Assembly (NCBI GenBank): GCA_038321545.1
Contig: JBBQFB010000027.1
Span: 1-25,249, forward strand
Direction: 5' to 3'
DNA from: VFJZ01 sp038321545
GTDB lineage: Bacteria > Actinomycetota > Thermoleophilia > Gaiellales > F1-60-MAGs149
Length of the DNA: 25,249 bases
The notes under the pieces are model-generated. The model was not told the DNA's origin, did no database searches, and saw only the letters and a list, made by a program, of their open reading frames with translations. This document shows positions 1 to 7,600 of the stretch, piece after piece. Position numbers and translations under genes: made by a program. Each line of letters starts with the position of its first letter. Position 1 is the stretch's first letter.

Positions 1-1512
1 CGGCGGCGTCGGGCACGGATCCGGAGCCGGCGGGTTGTCGGTGCACGACGTGTCGTCCGGGTAGCCGAGGAACTGGAAGGCGACCTTCTCCGTCGTGACG
101 CCGGCGGTGCCGTTGTCCAGATAGCTCCAGTCGCCGACGACGTCCTTCAGCACGTGGTTCTGGTCGTAGCCCTTGTCGGTGTGGGCGCGCACGCGCACGC
201 AGTAGTACGTGCCCGGCAGGAGCGTCTTCGAGCCGTCCTGCGCGAGCGGTCGCTGCGCGTTCGGCCACGGATCGTCGTCCGGGTTCGGGCCGAGCGGCGT
301 CCAGGCGTTCGTCGCGACGACCGAGCTCCAGATCAGCGTCGAGCAGCTGCCGCCGTTGAACAGGCGCACCTCGACGTCATAGCTGGCCGCACCCAGCACC
401 GGATCCCACGTCACGATCGGGACCTGGGTCTGGTAGCCGTTCGAGCCGTCGCCGTCGAAGTCGGTGCCGGAGTCGCTCTGGTTGTCGGCCATCCGCAGGT
501 TGGCGATCGACGGGTCGGGATTGCCGGGATCGCGGGTGTCGAACGTCTTGCGGAAGAACTGCTCGCTCGTCGCCGGGTTCGTCCACTGGTTCCAGACACC
601 GAAGTTGCCGTCCGAGTCGATGCCGCGGACGCGCCAGTAGTAGCGGTTGTTCAGCAGCACGGTCGTCGGCGACAGCGACGTCGCGACGGTCGGCGCGACG
701 CAGCAGAACTTCGAGCCGGCCGCGAATCCGGCGTCGGAGTTGATCTCGACGTCGTACCGGGCGGCGTTCGGGATCGGGTCCCACGAGAAGCGCGGGTCGA
801 CGACGTCGGCCGCCGGTGCCAGGTCCTCGTACGTCAGGTGCGTGGTCGACGGCCACTTCCACGTGAACGACCACGTGTCCGACGGCGTGCCGCGATTCCC
901 GGCTGCGTCGATCGGCGTGATCGACCAGTAGTAGGTCGACCCGGCGGACAGGCCCGTGTTGACCGAGAACGACGATGCGTCGGTCTCGACCGCCTTGGCC
1001 GCCTTGCCGTCCAGCGACGACAGGTCGGGGTCCGACGCGATCGTGAACTCGTACTTGGCGGCGCCGGTGACCGGCTGCCACTTCAGCGTCGGGTTCGTCG
1101 GAAACGTGATCGTCGCGCCGTCGCCGGGCGCGAGCACCGCGGTGTCACCGCGCCACTGCTTCCGGAACAGCCACGGCGCCGACCACGGCGACACCTTGCC
1201 ATCCTTGTCGACCGCGCGCACATGCCAGTAGTAGTTGCCGTTCGGCAGCGCCGTCTTGAACGACGCCCACGTGTTGTACGTGAGCAGCACGCTCGCGCCG
1301 GAGACCGCGACAGGCGAGTTGAACCCCGAGTCGGCGGCGATCTGGAACGTGTAGTGGTCGGCACCAGCGACGGGCTTCCACCCGAGTGCCGGCACCCACT
1401 GGGTGGTCGCGCCGTTGCCGGGGCTGACCGGTATCGGGGCCTTGGGGGCGGCCGCGGCCACTCCCGGCGCGGCGAGGACGAGCACGGAGAGTGTGAGGAG
1501 GACGCGTCGCAT
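1..1512 (-). CDS. Secreted fibronectin-III-like repeat protein (C-terminus beyond window)
   Basis: Open from an ATG at 1512 to the window edge with no stop (504 codons), so the C-terminus is missing. The first ~21 residues form a signal peptide (MRRVLLTLSVLVLAAPGVAA). Beyond it I see at least four beta-sandwich-like repeats, at about residues 25-120, 122-220, 222-320 and 345-470. Each carries a W-x-P-(V/I)-x-x-A-x-x-Y motif near its start, and the first three carry Y-Y-W-x-(V/I)-x-x-x-D near the end, the pattern of FN3-type extracellular modules. The last part is rich in D, N, P and T, and Cys occurs in pairs (FCC; CSTLIW...YC). The role is probably extracellular or cell-surface binding; no catalytic domain is visible in this part. 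A purine-rich GGAGGG lies ~17 nt before the ATG, further than ideal. The gene is divergent from moaC. The plus-strand frame over the same DNA is Arg/Val-rich nonsense. Confidence 0.85.
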   Translation of the reverse strand, partial: MRRVLLTLSVLVLAAPGVAAAAPKAPIPVSPGNGATTQWVPALGWKPVAGADHYTFQIAADSGFNSPVAVSGASVLLTYNTWASFKTALPNGNYYWHVRAVDKDGKVSPWSAPWLFRKQWRGDTAVLAPGDGATITFPTNPTLKWQPVTGAAKYEFTIASDPDLSSLDGKAAKAVETDASSFSVNTGLSAGSTYYWSITPIDAAGNRGTPSDTWSFTWKWPSTTHLTYEDLAPAADVVDPRFSWDPIPNAARYDVEINSDAGFAAGSKFCCVAPTVATSLSPTTVLLNNRYYWRVRGIDSDGNFGVWNQWTNPATSEQFFRKTFDTRDPGNPDPSIANLRMADNQSDSGTDFDGDGSNGYQTQVPIVTWDPVLGAASYDVEVRLFNGGSCSTLIWSSVVATNAWTPLGPNPDDDPWPNAQRPLAQDGSKTLLPGTYYCVRVRAHTDKGYDQNHVLKDVVGDWSYLDNGTAGVTTEKVAFQFLGYPDDTSCTDNPPAPDPCPTPP

Positions 1513-1585
1513 GGGTAATAACCAGGATCGACCCTCCCCTGGCCGGTCCGCCTACCCCACTAGGGGGATTCGGCACACTACGGAC

Positions 1586-2038
1586 ATGACGGATGTCCGC
1601 ATGATCGACGTCGGCGACAAGCCGACGACGCGCCGCCGGGCCGTGGCGCGGGCCAGGGTGCGGATCGCCGACGAGGTGCTGGCGCGACTCGAGGACGGCA
1701 CGATGCCGAAGGGCGACGTGCTCGCGACCGCGCGGGTGGCCGGGATCATGGCCGCCAAGTCGACGCCGCAGATCCTGCCGCTGTGCCACCCCCTGCTGCT
1801 GACGCACGTCGCCGTCGACCTCGAGATCGATCGCGCGGCGGGCTGCGTACGCGTCATGACCGCGGCCGAGACGACGCACCAGACGGGCGTCGAGATGGAG
1901 GCGCTGTGCGCCGCGGCGGCAGCTGCGCTGTGCGTGCACGACATGTGCAAGTCGCTCGATCCGGCGATGACGATCGACGACATCTGCCTGGTCTCCAAGT
2001 CGGGCGGCAAGTCCGGCGACTGGGAGCGACCGGCATGA
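1586..2038 (+). CDS. moaC: Cyclic pyranopterin monophosphate synthase MoaC
   Basis: A 150-residue protein that converts the MoaA product (3',8-cyclo-GTP) to cyclic pyranopterin monophosphate, an early step of molybdenum cofactor synthesis in the cytosol. Family landmarks: DKPTTRR at 11-17, KGD at 42-44, PLCHP at 65-69 with the active-site His68, GVEMEAL at 101-107, MCK at 120-122 with the catalytic-type Lys122, and KSGGKSGD at 138-145. It is slightly short at the N-terminus compared with E. coli MoaC (~160 aa). The frame is open further upstream, but the family fit begins around MIDVGDKP, so ATG 1586 is preferred. There is no Shine-Dalgarno; an A-NNN-T-type -10 (CACACT, 1574-1579) six bases before the ATG would fit a leaderless mRNA. 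Its stop overlaps the start of mogA (ATGA). moaA is not in this window. Confidence 0.95.
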   Translation: MTDVRMIDVGDKPTTRRRAVARARVRIADEVLARLEDGTMPKGDVLATARVAGIMAAKSTPQILPLCHPLLLTHVAVDLEIDRAAGCVRVMTAAETTHQTGVEMEALCAAAAAALCVHDMCKSLDPAMTIDDICLVSKSGGKSGDWERPA

Positions 2039-2514
2039 GGGCGGGCGTCGTGACGGTCTCCGACGGCGTCTTCGCAGGTCAGCGTGAGGACGCCTCGGGC
2101 GCGGTGCTCGAGACGGCCGCGCGGGCTGCCGGCTTCGACGTCGCAACGCGCACGGTGGTACCGGACGAGGTCGAGGCGATTGCCGCCGCCGTCACGGCGC
2201 TGTGCGACCCCGGGACGGCGCTGGTGCTGGTGACGGGCGGCACCGGGTTCGCACCGCGCGACGTGACGCCGGAGGCGCTGCGGCCGCTGTACGACCGCCT
2301 GGCGCCTGGCATCGACGAGGCGATGCGCGCCGCGTCGATGGCGGTCAAGCCGCACGGGATGCTGACGCGCGGCGTGTCCGGGATCCGCGGCACCACGCTC
2401 GTGCTCTCGTTCCCCGGCAGCCCGAGGGCCTGCGCCGAGAACTTCGCCGTGGTGGAGCCCGTGCTCGACCACGCCCTGAAGCTGCTGCGCCAGGCACCGA
2501 CGGACCACCTGTGA
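2035..2514 (+). CDS. mogA: Molybdopterin adenylyltransferase, MogA/MoaB family
   Basis: A 159-residue MoCF-domain protein, expected to adenylylate molybdopterin before molybdate insertion. It shows VTVSDG at 6-11, the signature TGGTGFAPRDVTPEA at 67-81 and FPGSP at 126-130, all typical of the MogA/MoaB/CinA fold. The length matches stand-alone MogA/MoaB proteins (~160-195 aa). ATG 2035 lies inside the moaC stop (4-nt overlap), and the stop at 2512-2514 overlaps the GTG of the next gene, so translation is probably coupled on both sides. MogA and MoaB cannot be separated from sequence alone. The adjacent moaC supports a role in molybdenum cofactor synthesis. Confidence 0.92.
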   Translation: MRAGVVTVSDGVFAGQREDASGAVLETAARAAGFDVATRTVVPDEVEAIAAAVTALCDPGTALVLVTGGTGFAPRDVTPEALRPLYDRLAPGIDEAMRAASMAVKPHGMLTRGVSGIRGTTLVLSFPGSPRACAENFAVVEPVLDHALKLLRQAPTDHL

Positions 2515-3365
2515 GCGTCGTCGCCCAGCGCCTCTCGGCGCTCGTCCGACTCGAGCACACGCTGTTTGCGCTGCCGTACGCCTACGTCGGCGCCGTGTTC
2601 GCCGCCGACGGCTGGCCGGGATTCGCGAACCTGTTCTGGATCACCGTCGCGATGGCGGGCGCGCGGTCGCTCGCGATGGCGCTGAACCGGCTCGTCGACG
2701 CCGAGATCGACGCCCGCAACCCGCGTACCGCACGACGAGAGATCCCGGCCGGCCTCCTGACGCGGATGCAGGTGCTCGCCTTCTGCCTCGTGTCAGTTGC
2801 AATCTTCGCCGTGGCGATCTCGCAGCTCGCGCCGATCACGCGCTGGCTGGCACCGATCCCCGTCGTGGCGTTCGCGATCTACCCCTACCTGAAGCGATTC
2901 ACGCCGCTCTGCCACCTGTGGCTGGGCGCCGTCGACGGACTCGCACCGGTCGGCGCCTGGGTCGCGATCACCAACCACGTCGACGCGAAGGCGTTCCTGC
3001 TCGGCGGCGTGGTCTGCTTCTGGATCGCCGGGTTCGACGTCATCTACGCGACGATGGACTACGAGCACGACCGCCGCGAGGGGCTCCACTCGATTCCCGC
3101 CGACTACGGCATGGTGGCGGGCCTCACCGTCGCCCGCGTCTTCCACGGGCTGGCCGTCGTGTTCATGGTGCTGTCCGGGGTCACCCTCGGCGTGGGCGTC
3201 GTCTACTGGCTCGGGGTCGCGGTCTGCGCCGTGCTGCTCTCCTACGAGAACGCGATCGTCAAGCCCGACGACCTGTCGCGCGTGAACGCGGCCTTCTTCA
3301 ACGTGAATGCGATCGTCGCGGGGATCTACCTGGCCGCCGTCATCGGCGACGTCGCGGTCCGGTAG
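2511..3365 (+). CDS. UbiA-family prenyltransferase, probably MqnP-like (menaquinone)
   Basis: A 284-residue polytopic membrane protein with about eight or nine hydrophobic segments. Both UbiA Asp-rich prenyl-diphosphate/Mg sites are present: N59-xxx-D63-xxx-D67 (NRLVDAEID) and D176-xx-Y179-xxx-D183-xxx-D187 (DVIYATMDYEHD). The start LVRLEHTLFALPYAYVGA and the HSIPADYG segment after motif 2 resemble the subgroup annotated as 4-hydroxybenzoate polyprenyltransferase-like, which in actinobacteria includes MqnP of the futalosine menaquinone route. It would attach a prenyl chain to an aromatic acid in the membrane. The menaquinone assignment is inference from family and phylum; no mqnA-E or mqnL is visible here. 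GTG 2511 overlaps the mogA stop by 4 nt. The gene stops 3 nt before ccmA, and its place among respiratory genes fits a quinone role. Confidence 0.85.
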   Translation: MSVVAQRLSALVRLEHTLFALPYAYVGAVFAADGWPGFANLFWITVAMAGARSLAMALNRLVDAEIDARNPRTARREIPAGLLTRMQVLAFCLVSVAIFAVAISQLAPITRWLAPIPVVAFAIYPYLKRFTPLCHLWLGAVDGLAPVGAWVAITNHVDAKAFLLGGVVCFWIAGFDVIYATMDYEHDRREGLHSIPADYGMVAGLTVARVFHGLAVVFMVLSGVTLGVGVVYWLGVAVCAVLLSYENAIVKPDDLSRVNAAFFNVNAIVAGIYLAAVIGDVAVR

Positions 3366-3368
3366 CCG

Positions 3369-4001
3369 GTGGCCTCCGCCGTCGAGCTGGCCGCCTGCTC
3401 GAAACGGTTCGGTGAGCGCGTCGCGCTGCGGCGCGTGTCGTTTCGGGTCGCTCCGGGCACGTCCACCGCCCTGATGGGCGCGAACGGCTCGGGCAAGTCG
3501 ACCGCCCTGCGGATCGTGGCCGGTCTGGTGCGCCCGACCGCCGGACAGGCGCTCGTCGACGGCATCGCGGCGACCGAGCTCGACCGGGCCTCGCGGGGAC
3601 AGATCGGCTACCTCGGGCACCGCGCGCTGGTCTACCGCGGGCTCACTGCGAGCGAGAACCTGGCGCTGTTCGCGCGGCTCTACCGCCGCTCGCCCGAGAC
3701 GGTCGCGACGGCGCTGGGCGAGGTCGGGCTCGCCGATCGGGCCGACGACCGCATCGACGGCTTCTCGCGCGGCATGCTCCAGCGCCTCTCGCTCGCGCGC
3801 ATCCTCGTGACCGAGCCCGGCCTGCTGCTGCTGGACGAGCCGGCGACCGGGCTCGACACGGAGGGCGCCGCGCTGCTCGACGACGTGATCGGACGCCTGC
3901 GCGGCAGCGTCACGATGCTGTCGGCGACGCACGACGCGCAGTTCGCTGCGCGCCATGCCGATCACGTCGTCCAGCTGGCGCACGGCGAGGTGGTCGCGTG
4001 A
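3369..4001 (+). CDS. ccmA: Heme exporter ATP-binding protein CcmA
   Basis: A 210-residue ABC ATPase of the cytochrome c maturation System I. Walker A GANGSGKST is at 37-45, the ABC signature FSRGMLQR at 132-139, Walker B LLLLDEP at 152-158 and the switch His at 188. The YLGH...LTASENL stretch (81-98) is the usual CcmA version of the Q-loop region. The length fits CcmA (~200-215 aa). It would energise CcmB/CcmC in releasing heme for attachment to CcmE on the outer face of the membrane. The GTG start lies 3 nt after the ubiA-family stop. The last codons overlap the GTG of ccmB by 4 nt. Identity is supported by the immediate ccmB-ccmC neighbours. Confidence 0.93.
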   Translation: MASAVELAACSKRFGERVALRRVSFRVAPGTSTALMGANGSGKSTALRIVAGLVRPTAGQALVDGIAATELDRASRGQIGYLGHRALVYRGLTASENLALFARLYRRSPETVATALGEVGLADRADDRIDGFSRGMLQRLSLARILVTEPGLLLLDEPATGLDTEGAALLDDVIGRLRGSVTMLSATHDAQFAARHADHVVQLAHGEVVA

Positions 4002-4660
4002 TCCGCGACGCCCTCACGCTGGCCCGGAAGGACCTGCTGCTCGAGGCGCGCCGCCGCGAGGTGGTGCTCGCGATGGTGCAGTACGTGATGTCGACCCTCG
4101 TGATCGTGCACTTCGCGATCGCCGGTGCGGGCGCGCCGGAGAAGGCGGCCGCCGGGATGCTGTGGGCGGCGATCCTGTTCACCGCCGTGTTGTCGCTGAA
4201 CCGCTGTTTCACGGCCGACCAGGAGGAGGGCGCCATCGATGCGCTGCAGCTGGCGCCGATCGACCGCGCGGCGATCTGGCTCGGCAAGGTGCTCGCACAG
4301 GTCACCTACCTGACGATCATGGAGGCCGTGGCGCTGCCGGCCTTCTGGCTGTTCTTCTTCGGCGCGAGAGGCCCCGATCCGCTACCGGTGATCGCGGCCG
4401 TCGCGCTTGCCAACATCGGCCTCGCAGCGGTCGGCGTGCTGGTCGCGGGACTCGCGCAGGCGACGCGCGCGCGGGACGTGCTCCTCCCGGTGCTCTTCCT
4501 CCCGCTCACCATCCCGCTCGTGATCGGCGCGGTAACGGCTACGCTGGGGGCCTTCCCCGACGGTGGGGGATCGGCGAGTGCGCTGGGGTTCCTGGCGCTG
4601 TTCAATCTGGTGTTCACGAGCCTCGCCTGGGGCACGTTCGAACATCTCTCAGGAGAGTAA
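3998..4660 (+). CDS. ccmB: Heme exporter membrane protein CcmB
   Basis: A 220-residue integral membrane protein with about six transmembrane segments, matching CcmB length and hydropathy. It begins with an amphipathic LARKDLLLEARRRE stretch. The cytosolic loop NRCFTADQEEGAIDALQLAP (about residues 68-87) is the conserved coupling region in this family, where CcmB contacts CcmA. With CcmA it forms the ABC transporter part of the System I heme delivery complex. GTG 3998 overlaps the ccmA stop (GTGA). Its TAA abuts the next start with no gap, and an AGGAGAG near its 3' end (4651-4657) serves as ribosome binding site for ccmC. Confidence 0.92.
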   Translation: MIRDALTLARKDLLLEARRREVVLAMVQYVMSTLVIVHFAIAGAGAPEKAAAGMLWAAILFTAVLSLNRCFTADQEEGAIDALQLAPIDRAAIWLGKVLAQVTYLTIMEAVALPAFWLFFFGARGPDPLPVIAAVALANIGLAAVGVLVAGLAQATRARDVLLPVLFLPLTIPLVIGAVTATLGAFPDGGGSASALGFLALFNLVFTSLAWGTFEHLSGE

Positions 4661-5359
4661 TTGCCTGCAATTCGTAGATTTCCAGGTGACTCGTGGGTGC
4701 TCTTCAGCGGCCTCCTGATCCCGCTCGCGGTCGGCCTTGCAGCCTGGTGGGTCCCGGACGATGCCGATCAGGGGTACTCGCAGCGGATCTTCTACTTCCA
4801 CGTGCCGATCGCGCTGACCACGTACACCGGGTTCGCGTTCGGCGCGGTGTCCGCCGCGATGTACCTGAAGACGCGCGACCCGAAGTGGGACCTGCGCTCG
4901 TACGTCGGTGTCCACGTGGGCTCCATCTTCGGCACGCTGGTGCTGATCACGGGCAGCATCTGGGCGAAGGTCTCGTGGGGCGTCTGGTGGAACTGGTCGG
5001 ATCGTCAGCTGAACGTCTTCCTGGTGCTGTTCCTGTACTACTGCGCGTACTTCATGCTCCGGTTCTCCGTCGACGACGGCGAGCAGCGCCGCAGCTACTC
5101 CGCCGTCTACACGCTGCTCGGCGTCGGCCTGATCCCGCTCTCGATCCTGGCGGTGCGAATCGGGCAGACGCTGATCCATCCGACGGTCTTCACCACGCAG
5201 GGCGCCGCGATGACCGGCGGCATGTTCCTGACGTTCCTCGTCGCCCTCGCAGGCATGCTGTGCCTCGGCGGGGGGATGATCCAGCTGGAGCTCCGTGGTA
5301 AGAGGGTCGCACTGCGCGCCCGCGAGCTGCGCCGCCGCCTGGAGGGCACCGACCTGTGA
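4661..5359 (+). CDS. ccmC: Heme-handling membrane protein CcmC
   Basis: A 232-residue, six-helix membrane protein of the heme-handling family, which presents heme to CcmE during cytochrome c maturation. It shows QRIFYFHVP with His47 (the first external heme-ligand His of CcmC) and IHPTVF with His173 (the second). The tryptophan-rich motif is at 106-115 but reads WGVWWNWSDR, where the classical form is WGxxWxWD; Asp has moved by one position (see findings). The start is TTG 4661, preceded by AGGAGAG with a 3-5 nt spacer and directly abutting the ccmB stop. It ends with an Arg-rich cytoplasmic tail and overlaps the ccmD-like gene by 4 nt. CcmE, F, G and H are not in this window. Confidence 0.9.
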   Translation: MPAIRRFPGDSWVLFSGLLIPLAVGLAAWWVPDDADQGYSQRIFYFHVPIALTTYTGFAFGAVSAAMYLKTRDPKWDLRSYVGVHVGSIFGTLVLITGSIWAKVSWGVWWNWSDRQLNVFLVLFLYYCAYFMLRFSVDDGEQRRSYSAVYTLLGVGLIPLSILAVRIGQTLIHPTVFTTQGAAMTGGMFLTFLVALAGMLCLGGGMIQLELRGKRVALRARELRRRLEGTDL

Positions 5360-5511
5360 GCCTCAGAACCGCCATCGAGTACGTCGCCGCCGTGTACCTG
5401 ATCGCGTGGGTCGCGATCCTGGTCTACATGGCGCTGATCGGACAGAAGGTGACGCGGATCGAGGCCGACCTCGACCGCATCGAGAAGCAGCTCGAGGAGC
5501 GCGAAGCTTGA
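5356..5511 (+). CDS. Small single-helix protein, CcmD-like
   Basis: A 51-codon gene that is easily missed. It starts at GTG 5356 (overlapping the ccmC stop by 4 nt) and stops with TGA 5509-5511 (overlapping the hemA start by 4 nt), so it fits the coupled chain exactly. The protein has a short N-terminal part, one hydrophobic helix (about residues 9-28, VAAVYLIAWVAILVYMALIG), and a charged, heptad-like tail (VTRIEADLDRIEKQLEERE). This is the architecture and length of CcmD, the tiny protein that holds the CcmABC complex together and aids release of holo-CcmE. CcmD sequences are poorly conserved, so the call rests on topology and on its position directly after ccmC. Confidence 0.8.
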   Translation: MSLRTAIEYVAAVYLIAWVAILVYMALIGQKVTRIEADLDRIEKQLEEREA

Positions 5512-6749
5512 GCGTGCTCGTCGTCATCGGCGCGTCGTTCCGCACGGCTCCGATCGACGTGCGCGAGCGCCTGGCGCTCACTAGCGCACGCAACCGCTGT
5601 CTGGTCGCCGGGGTGACGCAGACCGGCGAGGCGGACGAGGCGATCGCCGTCTCGACGTGCAACCGCACCGAGCTGTACCTGGTCGGCAGTGACGCCGCCC
5701 GGCTGGCCGAGGTCGGAATCGCCGAGCTGCGCGCGATCGCCGGCGAGGCCGAGCGGGTGCCCGACGAGGCCTTCTTCGTCCACCGCGGCGAGCGGGCCGC
5801 GCAGCACGTCTACCGCGTCGCCGCAGGCCTCGACGCCGTCGTGAAGGGTGAGGCCGAGGTGCTCGGCCAGGTGCGCGAGGCGCTCGCGCTGGCACGCGTC
5901 GAGCACACGGCCGGCCCGATCCTGTCGCGCCTGTTCGAGTCGGCCATCGAGACGGCGCGGCGTGTGCGCAACGAGACGGCCATCGGTCGCACCGCCGTCT
6001 CGGTCGGCAGCATCGCCGCCGGCCTCGCCGAGCAGACGCTGGGACGGCTGTCGGGCGCCACCCTGCTCGTGATCGGCGCCGGACAGACGGCCGAGCTGGT
6101 CGTCACCAGCCTCGTCGCGCGCGGTGCCTGCTCGGTCCGCGTCGTGAATCGCACCGTCGACCGGGCGCACGAGCTCGCCCATCGCTTCGGCGGCGAGGTC
6201 GGCACCATCGACCGTCTGGAGCAGGAGCTGGCCGCCGCCGACGTCGTCGTCTCAGCCACGCACGCACCGCACCACCTCGTGACACCCGAGCTGGTCGGCG
6301 ACCGCAGCGGCCGTCCGCTGCTCGCGATCGACCTCGCTGTGCCGCGGGACATCGACCCTGCGATCCGCGTGCTGCCGGGCGTCGCGCTGTACGACATCGA
6401 TGCGCTGGAAGTGGTCGCGGCCCGCAACCGCTCGACCCGCGAGGGAGAGGCCGTCGCCGGCGAGGAGATCGTCACGACGCGCGCAGCGGAATATCAGCGG
6501 TGGCTCACATCGCTCGACGTTGTGCCCGCCATCACCGGCCTGCGCGCGCTCGCCGAGGTGATTCGCCGGGAGGAGATCGACCGCGTCAGCGGGCGCTTCG
6601 AGAGCCTCACGCCACGCGACCGCGCGGTCATCGAGCAGCTCACCCGGTCGATCGTGAACAAGCTGCTGCACGAGCCGACCGTCCGGATGAAGGCGGGGCC
6701 GGAGCTCGCCCAGACGGTGCGCGACCTGTTCGACCTCGGTCCGAGTTGA
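5508..6749 (+). CDS. hemA: Glutamyl-tRNA reductase HemA
   Basis: A 413-residue NADPH-dependent enzyme reducing glutamyl-tRNA(Glu) to glutamate-1-semialdehyde, the committed step of C5-pathway heme synthesis. The catalytic Cys51 lies in STCNRTE (49-55). KGEAEVLGQV is the family signature, ARRVRNET and SVGS follow, the Rossmann segment VIGAGQTAELV binds NADPH, and the C-terminal helices after VVPAIT form the dimerisation domain. Length is normal. The start is TTG 5508, overlapping the preceding stop; GTG 5514 is the alternative and removes only two residues. One oddity: the usual SHxTAP near the N-terminus is SFRTAP (Phe11). In other bacteria the enzyme is controlled by heme-dependent proteolysis; nothing here shows it. 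Confidence 0.95.
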   Translation: MSVLVVIGASFRTAPIDVRERLALTSARNRCLVAGVTQTGEADEAIAVSTCNRTELYLVGSDAARLAEVGIAELRAIAGEAERVPDEAFFVHRGERAAQHVYRVAAGLDAVVKGEAEVLGQVREALALARVEHTAGPILSRLFESAIETARRVRNETAIGRTAVSVGSIAAGLAEQTLGRLSGATLLVIGAGQTAELVVTSLVARGACSVRVVNRTVDRAHELAHRFGGEVGTIDRLEQELAAADVVVSATHAPHHLVTPELVGDRSGRPLLAIDLAVPRDIDPAIRVLPGVALYDIDALEVVAARNRSTREGEAVAGEEIVTTRAAEYQRWLTSLDVVPAITGLRALAEVIRREEIDRVSGRFESLTPRDRAVIEQLTRSIVNKLLHEPTVRMKAGPELAQTVRDLFDLGPS

Positions 6750-7600
6750 CCCAGGTGCGGATCGGGACGCGGGCATCGCGGCTCGCGATGGCGCAGGCCG
6801 AGCTGGCCGCGGCGGCGCTCCGCGGGCTCGGGCACACCGTGGCCCTGGTGCCGCTGTCGACGCAGGGCGACCGCGACCGCCGCCGCACGTTTGCCGAGAT
6901 CGGCGGCCGCGGCATCTTCGCCACCGAGATCGAGACGGCGCTCCGCGACGGTCGCATCGACGTCGCGGTGCACTCCGCGAAGGATTTGACGGGCGAGGAG
7001 GCCGACGGCCTCAGGATTGCCGCGTGCCTGCAGCGCGCCGATCCCCGCGACGCGTGGGTGGGGCCGGCCCGGTCGTGGGCCGAGATTCCCGAGGGTGCAC
7101 GCGTAGCCACCTCGTCGTTGCGCCGCAGCTCGCAGCTGCTGCGGTTGCGCCCCGACCTGCAGATCGAGCCCGTCCGCGGCAACGTCGACACCCGCCTGCG
7201 CAAGCGCACGGAGCGCGGCCTCGAGGCCGTCATCCTGGCCGCCTGCGGGCTCGATCGGCTCGGCCTGGCCGAGGAGATCGGGTTCCGGATCGAGCCCTAC
7301 GAGATGCCGCCCGAGTCGGGCCAGGGCATCGTGGTCCTGCAGGTGCGGGCGGGTGAAGAACAGCTGGTGGTGGGGACGAACGACGCCGAGAGCGCCCTCG
7401 CGCTGGAGGCCGAGCGCACCGTCACGCGCGCGCTGGCCGGCGGCTGCACGGTGCCCGTCGCGGCCCACGCCGCCCGGCTCGCCGACGGCCAGTGGCGGCT
7501 GCTCGCATACGCCGACCGCGACGGCGTGATCTCGCTGGAGCAGGCCGACGGAGCCGATCCGGTCGCGCTCGCCCGCGAGGTGCTGCGAGCGATCCGGTGA
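6746..7600 (+). CDS. hemC: Hydroxymethylbilane synthase HemC
   Basis: A 284-residue porphobilinogen deaminase that polymerises four porphobilinogens into hydroxymethylbilane. Visible landmarks are RIGTRASRLAMAQA at the N-terminus, the STQGD motif, HSAKDL containing the catalytic-type Asp, ATSSLRRSSQL, RGNVDTRL, PESGQGIVVLQ, and GGCTVPVAAHA with Cys234, which carries the dipyrromethane cofactor. The length is slightly below that of E. coli HemC (313 aa). The TTG start overlaps the hemA stop (TTGA), and the stop overlaps the hemD start (GTGA). hemB, which makes its substrate, is not in this window. Confidence 0.95.
   Translation: MTQVRIGTRASRLAMAQAELAAAALRGLGHTVALVPLSTQGDRDRRRTFAEIGGRGIFATEIETALRDGRIDVAVHSAKDLTGEEADGLRIAACLQRADPRDAWVGPARSWAEIPEGARVATSSLRRSSQLLRLRPDLQIEPVRGNVDTRLRKRTERGLEAVILAACGLDRLGLAEEIGFRIEPYEMPPESGQGIVVLQVRAGEEQLVVGTNDAESALALEAERTVTRALAGGCTVPVAAHAARLADGQWRLLAYADRDGVISLEQADGADPVALAREVLRAIR

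Noticed and set aside
154..1518. 454-codon plus-strand open frame
   Set aside because: Arg/Val-rich, no domains; it is the antisense of the signal-peptide FN3-like protein, which has clear repeats.
1555..1566. CCCC-ACTA-GGGG inverted repeat between the FN3-like gene and moaC
   Set aside because: A 4-bp stem is too short to call an operator or terminator in DNA of this composition.
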